Below are positions 15,709 through 25,383 of a DNA stretch of 64,000 nucleotides, in pieces. The position numbers and the translations under genes were made by a program. Source of the stretch: Clostridia bacterium (GTDB lineage Bacteria; Bacillota; Peptococcia; DRI-13; UBA5745); assembly GCA_018436095.1 (NCBI GenBank), contig JAHDMJ010000014.1:1-64000 (forward strand). The letters run 5' to 3'. The number at the start of each line of letters is the position of its first letter. Positions within the stretch are counted from its first letter, which is position 1. The notes under the pieces were generated by a model that was not told the DNA's origin, made no database searches, and saw nothing but the letters and a program-made list of their open reading frames with translations.

Positions 15709-16824
15709 ATGAAACGCAATATCCTTTCCCTCTTTAGTATCCTGTTGTGCCTGGCCCTGCTTTTATCGGGCTGCGGCGCCGGTCAGCCTGCCGCCCCTGC
15801 GGAGCCCCAGGTCTCCCAGCCCGCCGAGGCCCCTGCCGGCAATGAAACGATCACCCTCACCGATAATATGGGCCGCCAGGTAGAGCTGCCCTACCCCATA
15901 AAAACCGCCGTGGTGGCCAACCGTTACAATAGTGAACTGATCCGGGCCTGCGGCGCCATTGACCGGGTCATTGCCGTGGATACAAATACGGCACAGGACC
16001 GGGATTATTGGGGTATGTTTGACCCTGACAACGTCATTGGCAAAGGCCAAACGGAGCTTAATTACGAAAAAATCGTAGAGCTGAATCCTCAGGTGCTGAT
16101 TCTTCCCGACAACGGCAGCGTCACCGAAGCCGAAGAAAAGTTAGAGCCTTTCGGTATCAAAGTATTTGTCATCTCCGGTTACGATACCGCCGATTTCAAA
16201 AATCAATGCGATAATATCGGCGTCATGTTCGGCGTCGAAGAATCTGCTCAAAAATTCTACAATTACTTTAACGACATTCAAGTTTATATTGAGTCTCAGC
16301 TAAAAGACCAGCCCCAGCGCAGCATGTATCTGGAGACTACCACTAATTATTCTACCGTTGTTCCCGGCAATGCTTTTTACGGCATGAGCCTGGCCTCCCA
16401 TGCTTATAATATTTTCAGCGAAAATATCGATACCATCAACGCCAGTGAAGTGGACCCCGAAGAAGTGATTGTACGCAAGCCCGATTGCATTGTCAAACTG
16501 ATTACTCCGGCTCAGGCCCTGCAGGGAACGGGCCTCTATCATCCCCCGGTTAAGCAGCAATTTATCGACACTGTTGCCGAAATTAAAAGCCGCCCGGGTT
16601 GGGATGAAATCCCTGCCGTGAAAAACAACAATATCTTCCTGATGACTCAGTTTAGCCACGGCGGCGCTTCCAAGCTGGTGGGTGCGGCTTACATCGCCAA
16701 ATGGGTCTATCCTGATCTGCTGCCCGATTTAGACCCCGATGAAGTCTTCCGGGCCTGGATGGAAGACTTCCAAGGTTTTGAAAACATTGAAGGCCACTTC
16801 TTTGCCGCTAAGGAACTTTCCTAA
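15709..16824 (+). CDS. btuF: B12-type ABC transporter substrate-binding lipoprotein
   Basis: The 371-residue protein has a lipoprotein signal with lipobox LLSGC, an Ala/Pro-rich linker, then a periplasmic-binding domain of the iron-siderophore/cobalamin type (ITLTDNMGRQVELPYPIKTAVV). It delivers its ligand to the permease and ATPase that follow. The riboswitch makes cobalamin or a cobamide the likely ligand, though family membership alone would also allow siderophores. AAAGGAG precedes the ATG. Confidence 0.85.
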   Translation: MKRNILSLFSILLCLALLLSGCGAGQPAAPAEPQVSQPAEAPAGNETITLTDNMGRQVELPYPIKTAVVANRYNSELIRACGAIDRVIAVDTNTAQDRDYWGMFDPDNVIGKGQTELNYEKIVELNPQVLILPDNGSVTEAEEKLEPFGIKVFVISGYDTADFKNQCDNIGVMFGVEESAQKFYNYFNDIQVYIESQLKDQPQRSMYLETTTNYSTVVPGNAFYGMSLASHAYNIFSENIDTINASEVDPEEVIVRKPDCIVKLITPAQALQGTGLYHPPVKQQFIDTVAEIKSRPGWDEIPAVKNNNIFLMTQFSHGGASKLVGAAYIAKWVYPDLLPDLDPDEVFRAWMEDFQGFENIEGHFFAAKELS

Positions 16825-16827
16825 GCC

Positions 16828-17901
16828 ATGAAGAAGCCCTTGCTTTCTCAGCACCCTTTGGAACAAGAATATAGCAGGAGCAGCCGCAAAGCCGTGCTGC
16901 TTCTGCTGTTTTGCAGCCTGCTGGTTTTGGTATGCGGCCTTTGGTTCACGGCGGTGGGCACTGCCGACGCTACGCCCTCAGACATTTTCGGCGCTCTGCG
17001 GGGAGCTTTTTTCCAGGGCGGCCGGCTGGAAAACGCCAACCAAAAAATTGTACTGCTGCTGCGGCTGCCCCGTATCTCCCTGGCTATTTTATGCGGGGCC
17101 GGTTTATCGGTATCCGGCGCCGCTTTGCAAGGCGTCACCCGCAACCCCTTGGTAAGCCCCTTTACCGTAGGTATTTCCTCGGCGGCAGCTTTCGGCGCCT
17201 CCTTATCTATCGTTTATGGTGTGGGACCCCTGGGCGGCACCAATACCGGCATCGTCATCAGCGCCTTTGCCTGGTCCCTGCTTTGCGCCGCCGTTGTGTA
17301 TTTTATCGCCAGCCGTGCAGGCATGAGCCCGGAATCGATCATTCTCACCGGCATTGCAACCAACTACCTTTTTAACGCCTGCGACAGCGTGGTAAAGTTC
17401 TTTGCCAACGATTATCAGCTGGCGGCGGCTGTGCAATGGTTGTTTGGCAGCCTCAACGGGGCCGTCTGGCCTCAGGTTTTGGTGGTACTGCTGTTTGCCC
17501 TGCCCTGCCTGGCCGGAATTTATAGCTTTGCCCAGCCCCTTAATATCTTGGCGGGAGGAGATGATGATGTTTCCCGCAGCCTCGGCGTTTCTCCTGCCTT
17601 TGTCCGCATTTCTGTGGGCCTTTTATCCGTATTGCTCACCGCCTCCATCATCAGCTTTACCGGGGTAATTGGCTTCGTGGGCCTGGCCGGGCCTCATATT
17701 GCCCGGCTGCTGATCGGCAGCGATCACCGTTTCCTGTTGCCCTTTTCGGCTCTCAGCGGCGCCCTTCTTGTGCTGGCAGGCGATACCATTGGCCGGATCA
17801 TCCTTTCCCCGGTCAATGTCCCGGTAGGAATTGTGGTTTCTTTTCTGGGCGTCCCCATCTTCATTCACTTGATCTTGAAAGAACGCCGGGAGGTGTCCTG
17901 A
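16828..17901 (+). CDS. btuC: B12-type ABC transporter permease, FecCD family
   Basis: The 357-residue protein has about ten membrane spans and FecCD signatures (PRISLAILCGAGLSVSGAAL, GVTRNPLVSPFTVGISSAAA, FTGVIGFVGLAGPHIARLL, GDTIGR). It forms the homodimeric channel for the binding protein encoded 3 bp upstream and overlaps the ATPase gene by one base. Confidence 0.93.
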   Translation: MKKPLLSQHPLEQEYSRSSRKAVLLLLFCSLLVLVCGLWFTAVGTADATPSDIFGALRGAFFQGGRLENANQKIVLLLRLPRISLAILCGAGLSVSGAALQGVTRNPLVSPFTVGISSAAAFGASLSIVYGVGPLGGTNTGIVISAFAWSLLCAAVVYFIASRAGMSPESIILTGIATNYLFNACDSVVKFFANDYQLAAAVQWLFGSLNGAVWPQVLVVLLFALPCLAGIYSFAQPLNILAGGDDDVSRSLGVSPAFVRISVGLLSVLLTASIISFTGVIGFVGLAGPHIARLLIGSDHRFLLPFSALSGALLVLAGDTIGRIILSPVNVPVGIVVSFLGVPIFIHLILKERREVS

Positions 17902-18665
17902 TGTACCTGCAGATAAAAGACCTGAGTTTTTCTTATGGCGGAACCGCAGTGCTGAGCCATATTTCCTTCTCAGCGCCAAAGGGTCAAGTGGTAGGCCTTT
18001 TGGGACCTAACGGCGCAGGAAAAACCACCCTCCTCAAATGCGTGGGCTGCATGCTCCCCGTCAGGCAAGGGGATATCCTTCTTGATGATAAAAGCCTCTT
18101 GTCTTTGCCCCCCAAAAAACGGGCCCGCAAAATCGGCTATGTGCCCCAAAGCTCCGGCCGGAGCATGGCTTGCCGGGTAGTGGATATCATTATGATGGGC
18201 CGGATTCCTTATCTGCGCTTTCGTCCCAGCAGCCAGGACCGGCAAATCGCTTTTGAAGCTATAGAGCGTTTGCACCTGGAGGCCTTGGCTTTCCGGCAAT
18301 TCGACGGTCTTAGCGGTGGGGAGCGGCAGCGGGTGCTGATGGCCCGGGCTATCGCCCAACAGCCGGAACTGCTTTTGTTGGACGAGCCCACCAGCAATCT
18401 GGATATGAAGTATCAGCTTGAAACCATCCGCCTTGTGCGTAACTATGCGGCAGAAAAGCAAGTAACCACAGTGGTTTCTATCCATGATCTCAACCTGGCC
18501 TCTATCCTCTGCGATCAGGTGGTTTTATTTAAAGACGGCGCCGCTTTCGCCCAAGGGAATAGTCAGCAGGTTTTTACGCCGGAAAACATCCGGCAGGTTT
18601 ACGAGGTGGATGTGGATATCGCTGAATGGCAAGGCCGTAAACAAGTTTTTTTCGCCCGATTGTGA
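17901..18665 (+). CDS. btuD: B12-type ABC transporter ATP-binding protein
   Basis: The 254-residue ATPase has Walker A GPNGAGKTT, signature LSGGERQRV and Walker B LLLLDEPTSNLD, with H-loop VVSIHDLN. It powers the preceding permease; the start codon overlaps the permease stop (TGATG). Last gene of the riboswitch-controlled operon. Confidence 0.93.
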   Translation: MYLQIKDLSFSYGGTAVLSHISFSAPKGQVVGLLGPNGAGKTTLLKCVGCMLPVRQGDILLDDKSLLSLPPKKRARKIGYVPQSSGRSMACRVVDIIMMGRIPYLRFRPSSQDRQIAFEAIERLHLEALAFRQFDGLSGGERQRVLMARAIAQQPELLLLDEPTSNLDMKYQLETIRLVRNYAAEKQVTTVVSIHDLNLASILCDQVVLFKDGAAFAQGNSQQVFTPENIRQVYEVDVDIAEWQGRKQVFFARL

Positions 18666-18669
18666 GCAA

Positions 18670-18699
18670 AAGGGAGCGCCTCATTTGAGGCGCTCCCTT
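18670..18699 (+). terminator. Hairpin between btuD and ald
   Basis: GGGAGCGCCTC (18672-18682) and GAGGCGCTCCC (18687-18697) form a perfect stem between two convergent genes. The T-run is weak on the plus strand; on the minus strand TTGCTC follows. Probable shared terminator. Confidence 0.6.
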
Positions 18700-18736
18700 G
18701 GTATTAAAAACTGCTATGCATATGAAAACATCGGGC

Positions 18737-19852
18737 TTAAAACAATCCGGCCACCGGCGTATATTCCTTACCCTGAGCCTGGGCCACCGGCTGGTAGGTC
18801 AGCTTGCCTTTATATGTGTTAAGTCCCAGCAGCAGGGCCGGGTCATCCTTCAGGGCCTGCTCCGCTCCTTTGCTGGCAATCTGTAAAGCGTAAGGCAAGG
18901 TAGCATTGGTCAACGCAAAGGTGGAGGTCCGGGGCACAGCGCCGGGCATATTAGCCACGGAATAATGAATCACTCCATGCTTGACGAAATAAGGATCTTC
19001 ATGGGTGGTGATGCGGTCAATGGTCTCAATGGATCCGCCCTGGTCAATAGCCACATCCACCAGCACGGAGCCGGGCCGCATGGACTTGACCATTTCTTCC
19101 TTGACCAGCTTGGGGGCCCTGGCTCCCGGGATCAGCACCGCTCCTACCACCAGGTCTGCCTCTTTGACGCATTTGGCGATATTATAATTGTTGGACATTA
19201 ACGTAACAATCCGGCCCATAAACAAGTCATCCAAATAGGCTAAACGGCTGGCGGACACATCCAGCACCGTCACTTGAGCCCCCATGCCCACCGCCATTCT
19301 AATAGCGCTGAGACCTACGTTGCCGCCGCCGATAACCACCACCTTGGCCGGTTCCACGCCGGGAACCCCTCCCAAAAGGATGCCGGCGCCGCCCCAGTTT
19401 TTCTCCAGCAACCGGGCTCCTATCTGAATGGACATGCGGCCGGCCACTTCGCTCATGGGGGATAATAAAGGAAGGGCTTTATTCGGCAGCTGTACAGTTT
19501 CATAGGCTATGCCGATGACCTTCTGCTTCAGCAAGGCTTCCGTCTGCTGCGGGTCCGGCGCTAAGTGCAGATAGGCAAAAAGAATCTGATTTTCCTTCAG
19601 CAAGCCGTATTCCGGGGCTAAGGGCTCCTTTACCTTAATGATCATGTCGGCGGCGCTATATATCTGCCGGGCATCGGCCCGTATTTCACCGCCGGCGGCC
19701 TCGTACTCCGCATCGGTAAAACCGGTCCCCAATCCCGCATTGGTTTCCAAATAGACTTTATGCCCGGCTTTTACGAAAGCATCCACTCCGGCAGGAGTTA
19801 AGCCTACCCGGTTTTCCTGGGCTTTGATTTCCTTTGGTACACCTATAATCAT
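18737..19852 (-). CDS. ald: Alanine dehydrogenase
   Basis: The 371-residue enzyme has the N-terminal [20 protein letters not shown] signature, catalytic Lys in IIKVKEPL, His in AYLHLAPDP and the NAD site [11 protein letters not shown]. It interconverts L-alanine with pyruvate and ammonia, supporting alanine fermentation. It follows the Lrp-type gene by 23 bp on the same strand. Confidence 0.97.
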   Translation of the reverse strand: MIIGVPKEIKAQENRVGLTPAGVDAFVKAGHKVYLETNAGLGTGFTDAEYEAAGGEIRADARQIYSAADMIIKVKEPLAPEYGLLKENQILFAYLHLAPDPQQTEALLKQKVIGIAYETVQLPNKALPLLSPMSEVAGRMSIQIGARLLEKNWGGAGILLGGVPGVEPAKVVVIGGGNVGLSAIRMAVGMGAQVTVLDVSASRLAYLDDLFMGRIVTLMSNNYNIAKCVKEADLVVGAVLIPGARAPKLVKEEMVKSMRPGSVLVDVAIDQGGSIETIDRITTHEDPYFVKHGVIHYSVANMPGAVPRTSTFALTNATLPYALQIASKGAEQALKDDPALLLGLNTYKGKLTYQPVAQAQGKEYTPVAGLF

Positions 19853-19875
19853 TTCCCTTATCTCCTTTCAAGTAG

Positions 19876-20346
19876 TTAGTCTTTCCTTTTAAGCTCCGGC
19901 AATACGGAAAATTGGTTTTTGGTAGAAGACAATACCACCAGAGTACGGGTCAGAGATACGCCAGGTATAGACTTGATCTGATTGAGCAATTCTGTGAGGG
20001 TATCGGTGGAATTGGTTATCACCTTCAGCAAAAAGTCAAAATCGCCGGTGACATAGCTGCATTCCACAATCTCCGGATTTTTGTTGATTTCGTCAATGAA
20101 TTTATCATTATGCTTTGGATGCTCCAAGCTCACCGAGATAAAGGCGCTAACATCCTTGCCGACTTTCTTGTGGTCCAAAATCACGGTATACTGCCGGATC
20201 ACGCCGGAAGTCTCCAGCTTTCTCATCCGCTCAATGACGGCGGAGACAGACATATTGACCCGCTCTCCAATTTCCGAAGCGTTTATTCTGGCATTCTCCT
20301 TTAGGCACTTAATGATTTGGATATCAATACAGTCAATACGAATCAT
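19876..20346 (-). CDS. Lrp/AsnC family transcriptional regulator
   Basis: The 156-residue protein has an N-terminal helix-turn-helix (IKCLKENARINASEIGERVNMS) and a C-terminal RAM/AsnC effector domain with the CSYVTGDFDFLLKV segment. It is cotranscribed with ald and probably controls it in response to alanine or another amino acid. The ATG at 20346 has only a weak ribosome site. Confidence 0.92.
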   Translation of the reverse strand: MIRIDCIDIQIIKCLKENARINASEIGERVNMSVSAVIERMRKLETSGVIRQYTVILDHKKVGKDVSAFISVSLEHPKHNDKFIDEINKNPEIVECSYVTGDFDFLLKVITNSTDTLTELLNQIKSIPGVSLTRTLVVLSSTKNQFSVLPELKRKD

Positions 20347-20462
20347 TCCTCATCGCCCATCTTCCAAAATTTTTTCTTTATAATAATACTCTGTACGAAA
20401 AAAGTAAATAGAAAACTTTTATTTCCGAAATTATTTTTGAAAAAAATTTTTTCCCGCTAAAA

Positions 20463-20500
20463 AATGAGGTTCAGGTTTTGTCAACCCGCCTCATTTTTTG
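20463..20500 (-). terminator. Bidirectional terminator between ldcA and lrp
   Basis: AATGAGG...CCTCATT with an inner AGGTT/AACCC pair, flanked by T-runs on both strands. It lies just after the ldcA stop codon. Confidence 0.75.
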
Positions 20501-20528
20501 TCAAGCTGCTATTAAGCTAAGTTCCATA

Positions 20529-21476
20529 TCAGGGCCAATGAAAAATGATCTTCGGCTCTTCGCCGCCGGCCGCCGATATCCTGCCGGTTTCTATGGAGCA
20601 AACTGTGCCCAGAGGGATCGTAGACAGGGGAATGCAATGGCCGGATTTCACGTTGTAAATCACCGGCTTATTGTAGCCCGTAAAGAAATCCCGCAGCAGC
20701 TCCTCCACCAGATAGCCGGGATCCCGGGGGTTGCTTTGGCCCCCAAAATCCCCTACGATAACGCCGGCAGCCTGGTCCAGCTTGCCGCTGTATTTCAGGT
20801 GGTAAAGCATCCGGTCCACATGCCAGGTGGTTTCATCCACATCTTCGATAAACAGGATTCTCCCTTTGGTATTGATTTCATAAGGCGTACCCAGCATGGA
20901 GCAGATCAGGGCAAGATTGCCTCCCGCAATAGTTCCCTCAGCCTGGCCGAAGCGCAGGGCTTTAAAAGGCTCTCCCTCAGGATTTTTCAGTTCCAAACTG
21001 CCCGTACTACCCAGGGCCAGAGCCGCCTCGAAAGACTCCTTGGTAAAATCATCATAGTCCTCCAGCATGTTGGCGGAGACCATGGGACCGTGGAAGGTTA
21101 CCATACCGGCTTGCTGGTTCAAAAATACATGAAAATTGGTAATATCGCTATAACCCACAAATATCTTAGGGTTGGAGCGGATCAGCCGCAGGTCCAGCTT
21201 ATCCATGACCTGACAGCTGCCGTCCCCGCCCCGCAGGCAAAAAATAGCCTTGACTGCCGGATCGGCAAACATGGCGTTGATATCCGCCGCCCTGGCTTCT
21301 GCCGGACCGGCCAGGTAGCCGTGAAGGGCACTGTAAATTCCGTTGCCTTCCTTGACTTTATATCCCCAGCTCTCCAAAAGAGCCTTGCAGGCTTCAACCC
21401 GGTCAGCGGGCACCGGAGAAGAAGGAGCAATTAAACCGATGGTATCACCCAATTTTAGAGCCGGTGGAAATATCAT
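20529..21476 (-). CDS. ldcA: LD-carboxypeptidase (peptidase S66)
   Basis: The 315-residue protein has the S66 pattern: LIAPSSPV at the N-terminus, nucleophile serine in GYSDIT, Glu in IEDVDE and His in KSGHCIPL. LdcA cleaves D-alanine from cytoplasmic muramyl tetrapeptides in cell-wall recycling; relatives cleave other LD-peptides or microcin-like peptides. It overlaps the upstream serine hydrolase gene by 4 bp and ends the dpp operon, which fits recycling of imported cell-wall peptides. Confidence 0.93.
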   Translation of the reverse strand: MIFPPALKLGDTIGLIAPSSPVPADRVEACKALLESWGYKVKEGNGIYSALHGYLAGPAEARAADINAMFADPAVKAIFCLRGGDGSCQVMDKLDLRLIRSNPKIFVGYSDITNFHVFLNQQAGMVTFHGPMVSANMLEDYDDFTKESFEAALALGSTGSLELKNPEGEPFKALRFGQAEGTIAGGNLALICSMLGTPYEINTKGRILFIEDVDETTWHVDRMLYHLKYSGKLDQAAGVIVGDFGGQSNPRDPGYLVEELLRDFFTGYNKPVIYNVKSGHCIPLSTIPLGTVCSIETGRISAAGGEEPKIIFHWP

Positions 21477-22333
21477 AGCGCAAACCTTCCTTCCAAAGCT
21501 AAGTATTGATCGAAGAGCAAGCGGCTGACCCGGCCGCCGTAGACATAAGATTCATGGTTCTTGTGATACTGCTTGTCGCTGAAACCTTTGGTAAACAAGG
21601 CCAAGGCATAGCTGCCCCAGGGGGTGCCTACAATGCCGCCGTCATTGCGGCAGGCATTCATGGAGCCGCTTTTGGAAGCCAGGTAAATAGGACTCTCCTT
21701 GCCGTAATTATCCTCGTCAAAATAATAAGGAGGCAATAGATAAGTCAGGGCCGTATTAAAACGCTGCTGTTTAAATATCTCCAGCATTTGCCGGTCCCCC
21801 GGGGAGCCCGTTAATTCCTCTGCGGCCAGCCGCTCAAAGAGACGGCCGTAATCCCGGGGCGTAGTGGTACCCAGCCGGGCCCAGCCCCCTTCCCCCAGCT
21901 TGCAGTAAAGCCGGGTGCCGGTAAAGCCCATTGCGGCGATGGCTTCATTAATCTCGTCCAGCCCTATATAGTCTATGAGCATATTGGTGGCAATATTATC
22001 ACTAATAATAATCATCAGGGTAGCTAAATTTTTGACTGACAGGGCAGTGCCTAATTCCAAAGCCCGCAGCAGACCGCTGCCGTCAATAAAGTTTTCCCGG
22101 GTATAGGCCAGCATGTGATCCAGATTTTTTTTGCCGGCGGCCGCCTTTTGAAAGAGCACTGCCAGAATAAAGGACTTAATGGTGCTGGCCGTCTCAAAGG
22201 GTTCGTCGGCATTTATAGCCACCACCCGGCCCCGCAGGTCCGAGGCGTAGATGCCCATAATTCCGCTGAAGCTCATGATCTCCCGTTCTATGCGTTTTTC
22301 CAAAGTCATTTCCTGCCGCATGCTGTCTTGCAT
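21473..22333 (-). CDS. Class A beta-lactamase-fold serine hydrolase without signal peptide
   Basis: The protein has the serine-hydrolase triad of motifs: STIKS (SxxK), SDN and KSGS (KTG-like). It lacks an N-terminal signal or lipobox and the Glu of the class A omega loop is not evident, so it is unlikely to be a secreted antibiotic-degrading enzyme. It lies between dppF and ldcA and overlaps ldcA by 4 bp, suggesting a cytoplasmic role in processing peptides or muropeptides. Start uncertain: an ATG at 22345 directly abuts AAAAGGA, so 22333 is preferred. Confidence 0.75.
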   Translation of the reverse strand: MQDSMRQEMTLEKRIEREIMSFSGIMGIYASDLRGRVVAINADEPFETASTIKSFILAVLFQKAAAGKKNLDHMLAYTRENFIDGSGLLRALELGTALSVKNLATLMIIISDNIATNMLIDYIGLDEINEAIAAMGFTGTRLYCKLGEGGWARLGTTTPRDYGRLFERLAAEELTGSPGDRQMLEIFKQQRFNTALTYLLPPYYFDEDNYGKESPIYLASKSGSMNACRNDGGIVGTPWGSYALALFTKGFSDKQYHKNHESYVYGGRVSRLLFDQYLALEGRFAL

Positions 22334-22374
22334 TCTTATGACCATTCCTTTTCTTATCGATTCGCCTTAAAGCA

Positions 22375-23370
22375 TCAGGCTGTCACCAAATGGCAAGCTA
22401 CCTGCCGGCCTTCTATGTTTCGTAAAACCGGCACCTCCTGGCTGCAGCGCTGCACAGCCAAGGGGCAGCGGGTATGAAAACGGCATCCTGCGGGAGGCTT
22501 TACGGGGCTGGGCATTTCGCCGGTGAGAAAGGCTTTTTGTTCCTTGCGCAAATGGGGATTGGGTTTAGGCACCGCTTCCAGCAGAAACCTGGTATAAGGG
22601 TGCTTCGGCGCCCGAAAAATCTCCTCCGTAGGCCCTACTTCACAGATCTTACCCAAAAACATGACACAGATCCGGTCGGAGATATAGCGAACCACGCTGA
22701 GGTCATGGGAAATGAAAAGATAGGTAAGCCCCATCTCCTTTTGAAGGTCGTGCAGAAGATTGAGAATCTGGGCCTGAATGGAGACATCCAGGGCGGAGAC
22801 GGGCTCGTCACAGACGATCAGCTTGGGATTTAAAGCCAGGGCCCGGGCAATGCCGATGCGCTGCCTTTGGCCCCCGGAAAACTGATGGGGATAACGGTTG
22901 GTAAATTCCGGCCGGATACCTACTTTTTTCATCAGTTCCTTGACTCTGGCTTCCGTCTCTTTTTGGCTGCCATAGATCTGATGGGTATTTAGAGGCTCGG
23001 CAATAATCTGGGCCACGGTCATCCGGGGATTTAAGGAGGCATAAGGATCTTGAAAAATAATTTGCATCTTCTTACGCAGATGACGCAGCTCTTCTTCCCC
23101 CAGCTCCGCCAGATCCCGGCCTTCAAAACGCACGGTGCCGGCGGTGGGCTCCAAAAGCCGCAGAATCAGCCGGCCCATGGTGCTTTTGCCGCAGCCCGAC
23201 TCCCCCACCATGGCAAGGGTTTCACCTTCATAAATGTTCAAGCTCACATCGGTAACCGCATGAACCACCATCTGGCCCCGGCGGATATTGCCGGAAAGCT
23301 TGAACTCCTTTACCACATTTTCCGCTGCCGCCAAAACCTTGGCTCCATCATGATTTAATGTATTATTCAT
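22375..23370 (-). CDS. dppF: Oligopeptide/dipeptide ABC transporter ATP-binding protein DppF/OppF
   Basis: The ATPase has Walker [10 protein letters not shown], signature FSGGQRQR, Walker [13 protein letters not shown] and the C-terminal oligopeptide-type extension with [10 protein letters not shown] cysteines that may bind an iron-sulfur cluster. It pairs with the preceding DppD to energise peptide import. AAGGAGGCGGCGCCG before the ATG sets the start at 23370; the gene overlaps dppD by 8 bp. Confidence 0.93.
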   Translation of the reverse strand: MNNTLNHDGAKVLAAAENVVKEFKLSGNIRRGQMVVHAVTDVSLNIYEGETLAMVGESGCGKSTMGRLILRLLEPTAGTVRFEGRDLAELGEEELRHLRKKMQIIFQDPYASLNPRMTVAQIIAEPLNTHQIYGSQKETEARVKELMKKVGIRPEFTNRYPHQFSGGQRQRIGIARALALNPKLIVCDEPVSALDVSIQAQILNLLHDLQKEMGLTYLFISHDLSVVRYISDRICVMFLGKICEVGPTEEIFRAPKHPYTRFLLEAVPKPNPHLRKEQKAFLTGEMPSPVKPPAGCRFHTRCPLAVQRCSQEVPVLRNIEGRQVACHLVTA

Positions 23371-24424
23371 CGGCGCCGCCTCCTTGGTCCTTTTGATAAA
23401 GAAAGCAACGGACCTTATGGTTTTTACCGCAGTCATAAAGCTCCGGTTCCCTCTCCCGGCATTCCGGCATGGCGTATTCGCAGCGGGGAGAAAACCGGCA
23501 GCCCTTAGGCAGCCGCAGCAAATTAGGCACCATACCTTTGATATTATATAGTCTTTGCTTCTCTTCTGTAGGTTTAGGTATGGAATTCAGCAGCCCTTTG
23601 GTGTAGGGATGCTTCGTATGGTCAAACAGCTCAAAAACCGGCGCTTGCTCCATCACCTTGCCGGCATACATAACGTAAACAAAGTCGCAGATTTCCGCCA
23701 CCACTCCCATGTTGTGGGTGATCAGCATAATAGAGGTATTGGACTTCTCTTCCAACCGCCGCATCAGATGGAGAATCTGAGCCTCGATGGTCACATCCAG
23801 GGCGGTAGTAGGCTCATCGGCAATCATCAGCTTGGGCTGACAGACCATGGCCATAGCAATCATTACCCGCTGCCGCAGGCCGCCGGAAAGCTGATGGGGA
23901 AAGGAATTAAAACGCCGCTCCGCCTCGGGAATACCCACGGCTTTAAACATTTCAACAACCTGTTGGCGGGCCTCCTGTTTGCCCACCTGCCGGTGGACAG
24001 TGATAGCTTCGCTAACCTGCCGTCCCACCGTATACACGGGATTCAGGGAGGTCATAGGTTCCTGAAAAATCACGGAGACTTTATTGCCCCGGATATTCCG
24101 CATTTCCTTGACACTTTTGCCCACCAGCTCTTCGCCGTCCAGCATGATGCTGCCGCCGACAATACGTCCCGGCCGGCTGACCAACTGCAAAATCGACATA
24201 GCCGTAACGCTTTTGCCGCAGCCCGATTCCCCCACAATGCCCATAACCTGTTTTTCGGGGATGCGGATGCTGACGCCGTCCACTGCCGGCACTACGCCCT
24301 TTTGAGTAAAAAAGTGGGTCTTTAAATCTGTGATGGCCAGCATTTCCTGAGCCTCTGCCGCCGTATCTGCCGCCATATCCATTATCCTATCGGCTGCCCT
24401 GCCGGCTGCCAAATTCGTCATCAT
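23363..24424 (-). CDS. dppD: Oligopeptide/dipeptide ABC transporter ATP-binding protein DppD/OppD
   Basis: The 353-residue ATPase has Walker [10 protein letters not shown], signature LSGGLRQRV, Walker B LMIADEPTTALD and a C-terminal CRFSPRCEYAMPEC segment. It is the partner of DppF. AGGAGG lies 8 nt upstream of the ATG. Confidence 0.93.
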   Translation of the reverse strand: MMTNLAAGRAADRIMDMAADTAAEAQEMLAITDLKTHFFTQKGVVPAVDGVSIRIPEKQVMGIVGESGCGKSVTAMSILQLVSRPGRIVGGSIMLDGEELVGKSVKEMRNIRGNKVSVIFQEPMTSLNPVYTVGRQVSEAITVHRQVGKQEARQQVVEMFKAVGIPEAERRFNSFPHQLSGGLRQRVMIAMAMVCQPKLMIADEPTTALDVTIEAQILHLMRRLEEKSNTSIMLITHNMGVVAEICDFVYVMYAGKVMEQAPVFELFDHTKHPYTKGLLNSIPKPTEEKQRLYNIKGMVPNLLRLPKGCRFSPRCEYAMPECREREPELYDCGKNHKVRCFLYQKDQGGGADE

Positions 24425-24436
24425 ACTAATCGCCTC

Positions 24437-25375
24437 CTAATCCTTCAGATAGGGATCCAGGGCATCCCGGACACCGTCACCCAAAAAATTGAAAGCCAGC
24501 ACAAAAACCAGAATGGCTACGCCGGGAGCGATGGCCAGCCAGGGATACTCAAATAAAAAGGGTTTGCAGCGGAAGACCATCAGACCCCAGCTGGTGGAAG
24601 GAGGCTGGGCCCCGATGCCGAGAAAGCTGAGGCTGGCCTCGTCCAAAATCGACTCGGGGATATTGAGGGTCAGCAGGACGATTAAATTGGGCAGGCAGTT
24701 GGGCAGGATGTGGCGAAACATAATGGTGCTTTTTTTAACTCCTAAAGAGCGGGCAGCCTCCACAAACTCCTTTTCTTTCATGGACAAGGTCTGAGCCCGG
24801 ATTACCCGGGCCGTCCTGGCCCATTTGACGGCAGCCAGAGCAAGGAAGATGCTGATAATACCGCCTTTTAAAGTATAGGAAACCACCATGGCCAAAAGCA
24901 ATGAAGGAAAGGCCAGCACCACATCGGCCAGCCGCATGATCACAAAATCGATCTTGCCGCCGTAAAACCCGGCAAACAGTCCCAAAACCGTACCGATAAT
25001 CATGGCCACGCTGGTGGGAAAAAGGCCGATCATCACGGAAACCCTGGTGCCGTACAGCAGGCGGGTAAAATGATCCCGGCCCAGTTCGTCGCAGCCCAGG
25101 ATATGCTCCCGGGAAGGAGGAGCCAGCCGGTCCTTCAGGGAGGTTTTGTTGGGCTCATAGGGCGTCAGAAAGGGGGCGAAGGCCGCCGCCAGACACATAA
25201 GAACAATAACTACAAATGAAGCTGCCGCCAATTTGTTTTTGCGCAGCATGGTTTTAATTCTGTCCCCCATGGTCTCGTTATCCAGAAGCTCCGCATCAAT
25301 ATCTTCTGCCGGCGGCAGGCCCAGATCCGGTGGGAGGTTTTGATCATTTAAAATAAGAATATCGCTGTTTTGCAT
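24437..25375 (-). CDS. dppC: Oligopeptide/dipeptide ABC transporter permease DppC/OppC
   Basis: The 312-residue permease has an OppC-type N-terminal domain, HILGCDELGRDHFTRLLYGTR-type segment and the EAA loop EAARSLGVKKSTIMFRHILP. About six membrane spans. Functions as heterodimer with DppB encoded 9 bp upstream. Confidence 0.93.
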   Translation of the reverse strand: MQNSDILILNDQNLPPDLGLPPAEDIDAELLDNETMGDRIKTMLRKNKLAAASFVVIVLMCLAAAFAPFLTPYEPNKTSLKDRLAPPSREHILGCDELGRDHFTRLLYGTRVSVMIGLFPTSVAMIIGTVLGLFAGFYGGKIDFVIMRLADVVLAFPSLLLAMVVSYTLKGGIISIFLALAAVKWARTARVIRAQTLSMKEKEFVEAARSLGVKKSTIMFRHILPNCLPNLIVLLTLNIPESILDEASLSFLGIGAQPPSTSWGLMVFRCKPFLFEYPWLAIAPGVAILVFVLAFNFLGDGVRDALDPYLKD

Positions 25376-25383
25376 GGTATCAC

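Noticed and set aside
21473-22333. Beta-lactam resistance gene
   Set aside because: The protein has SxxK, SDN and KSG motifs but no signal peptide or omega-loop Glu, and it is embedded in a peptide-import operon.
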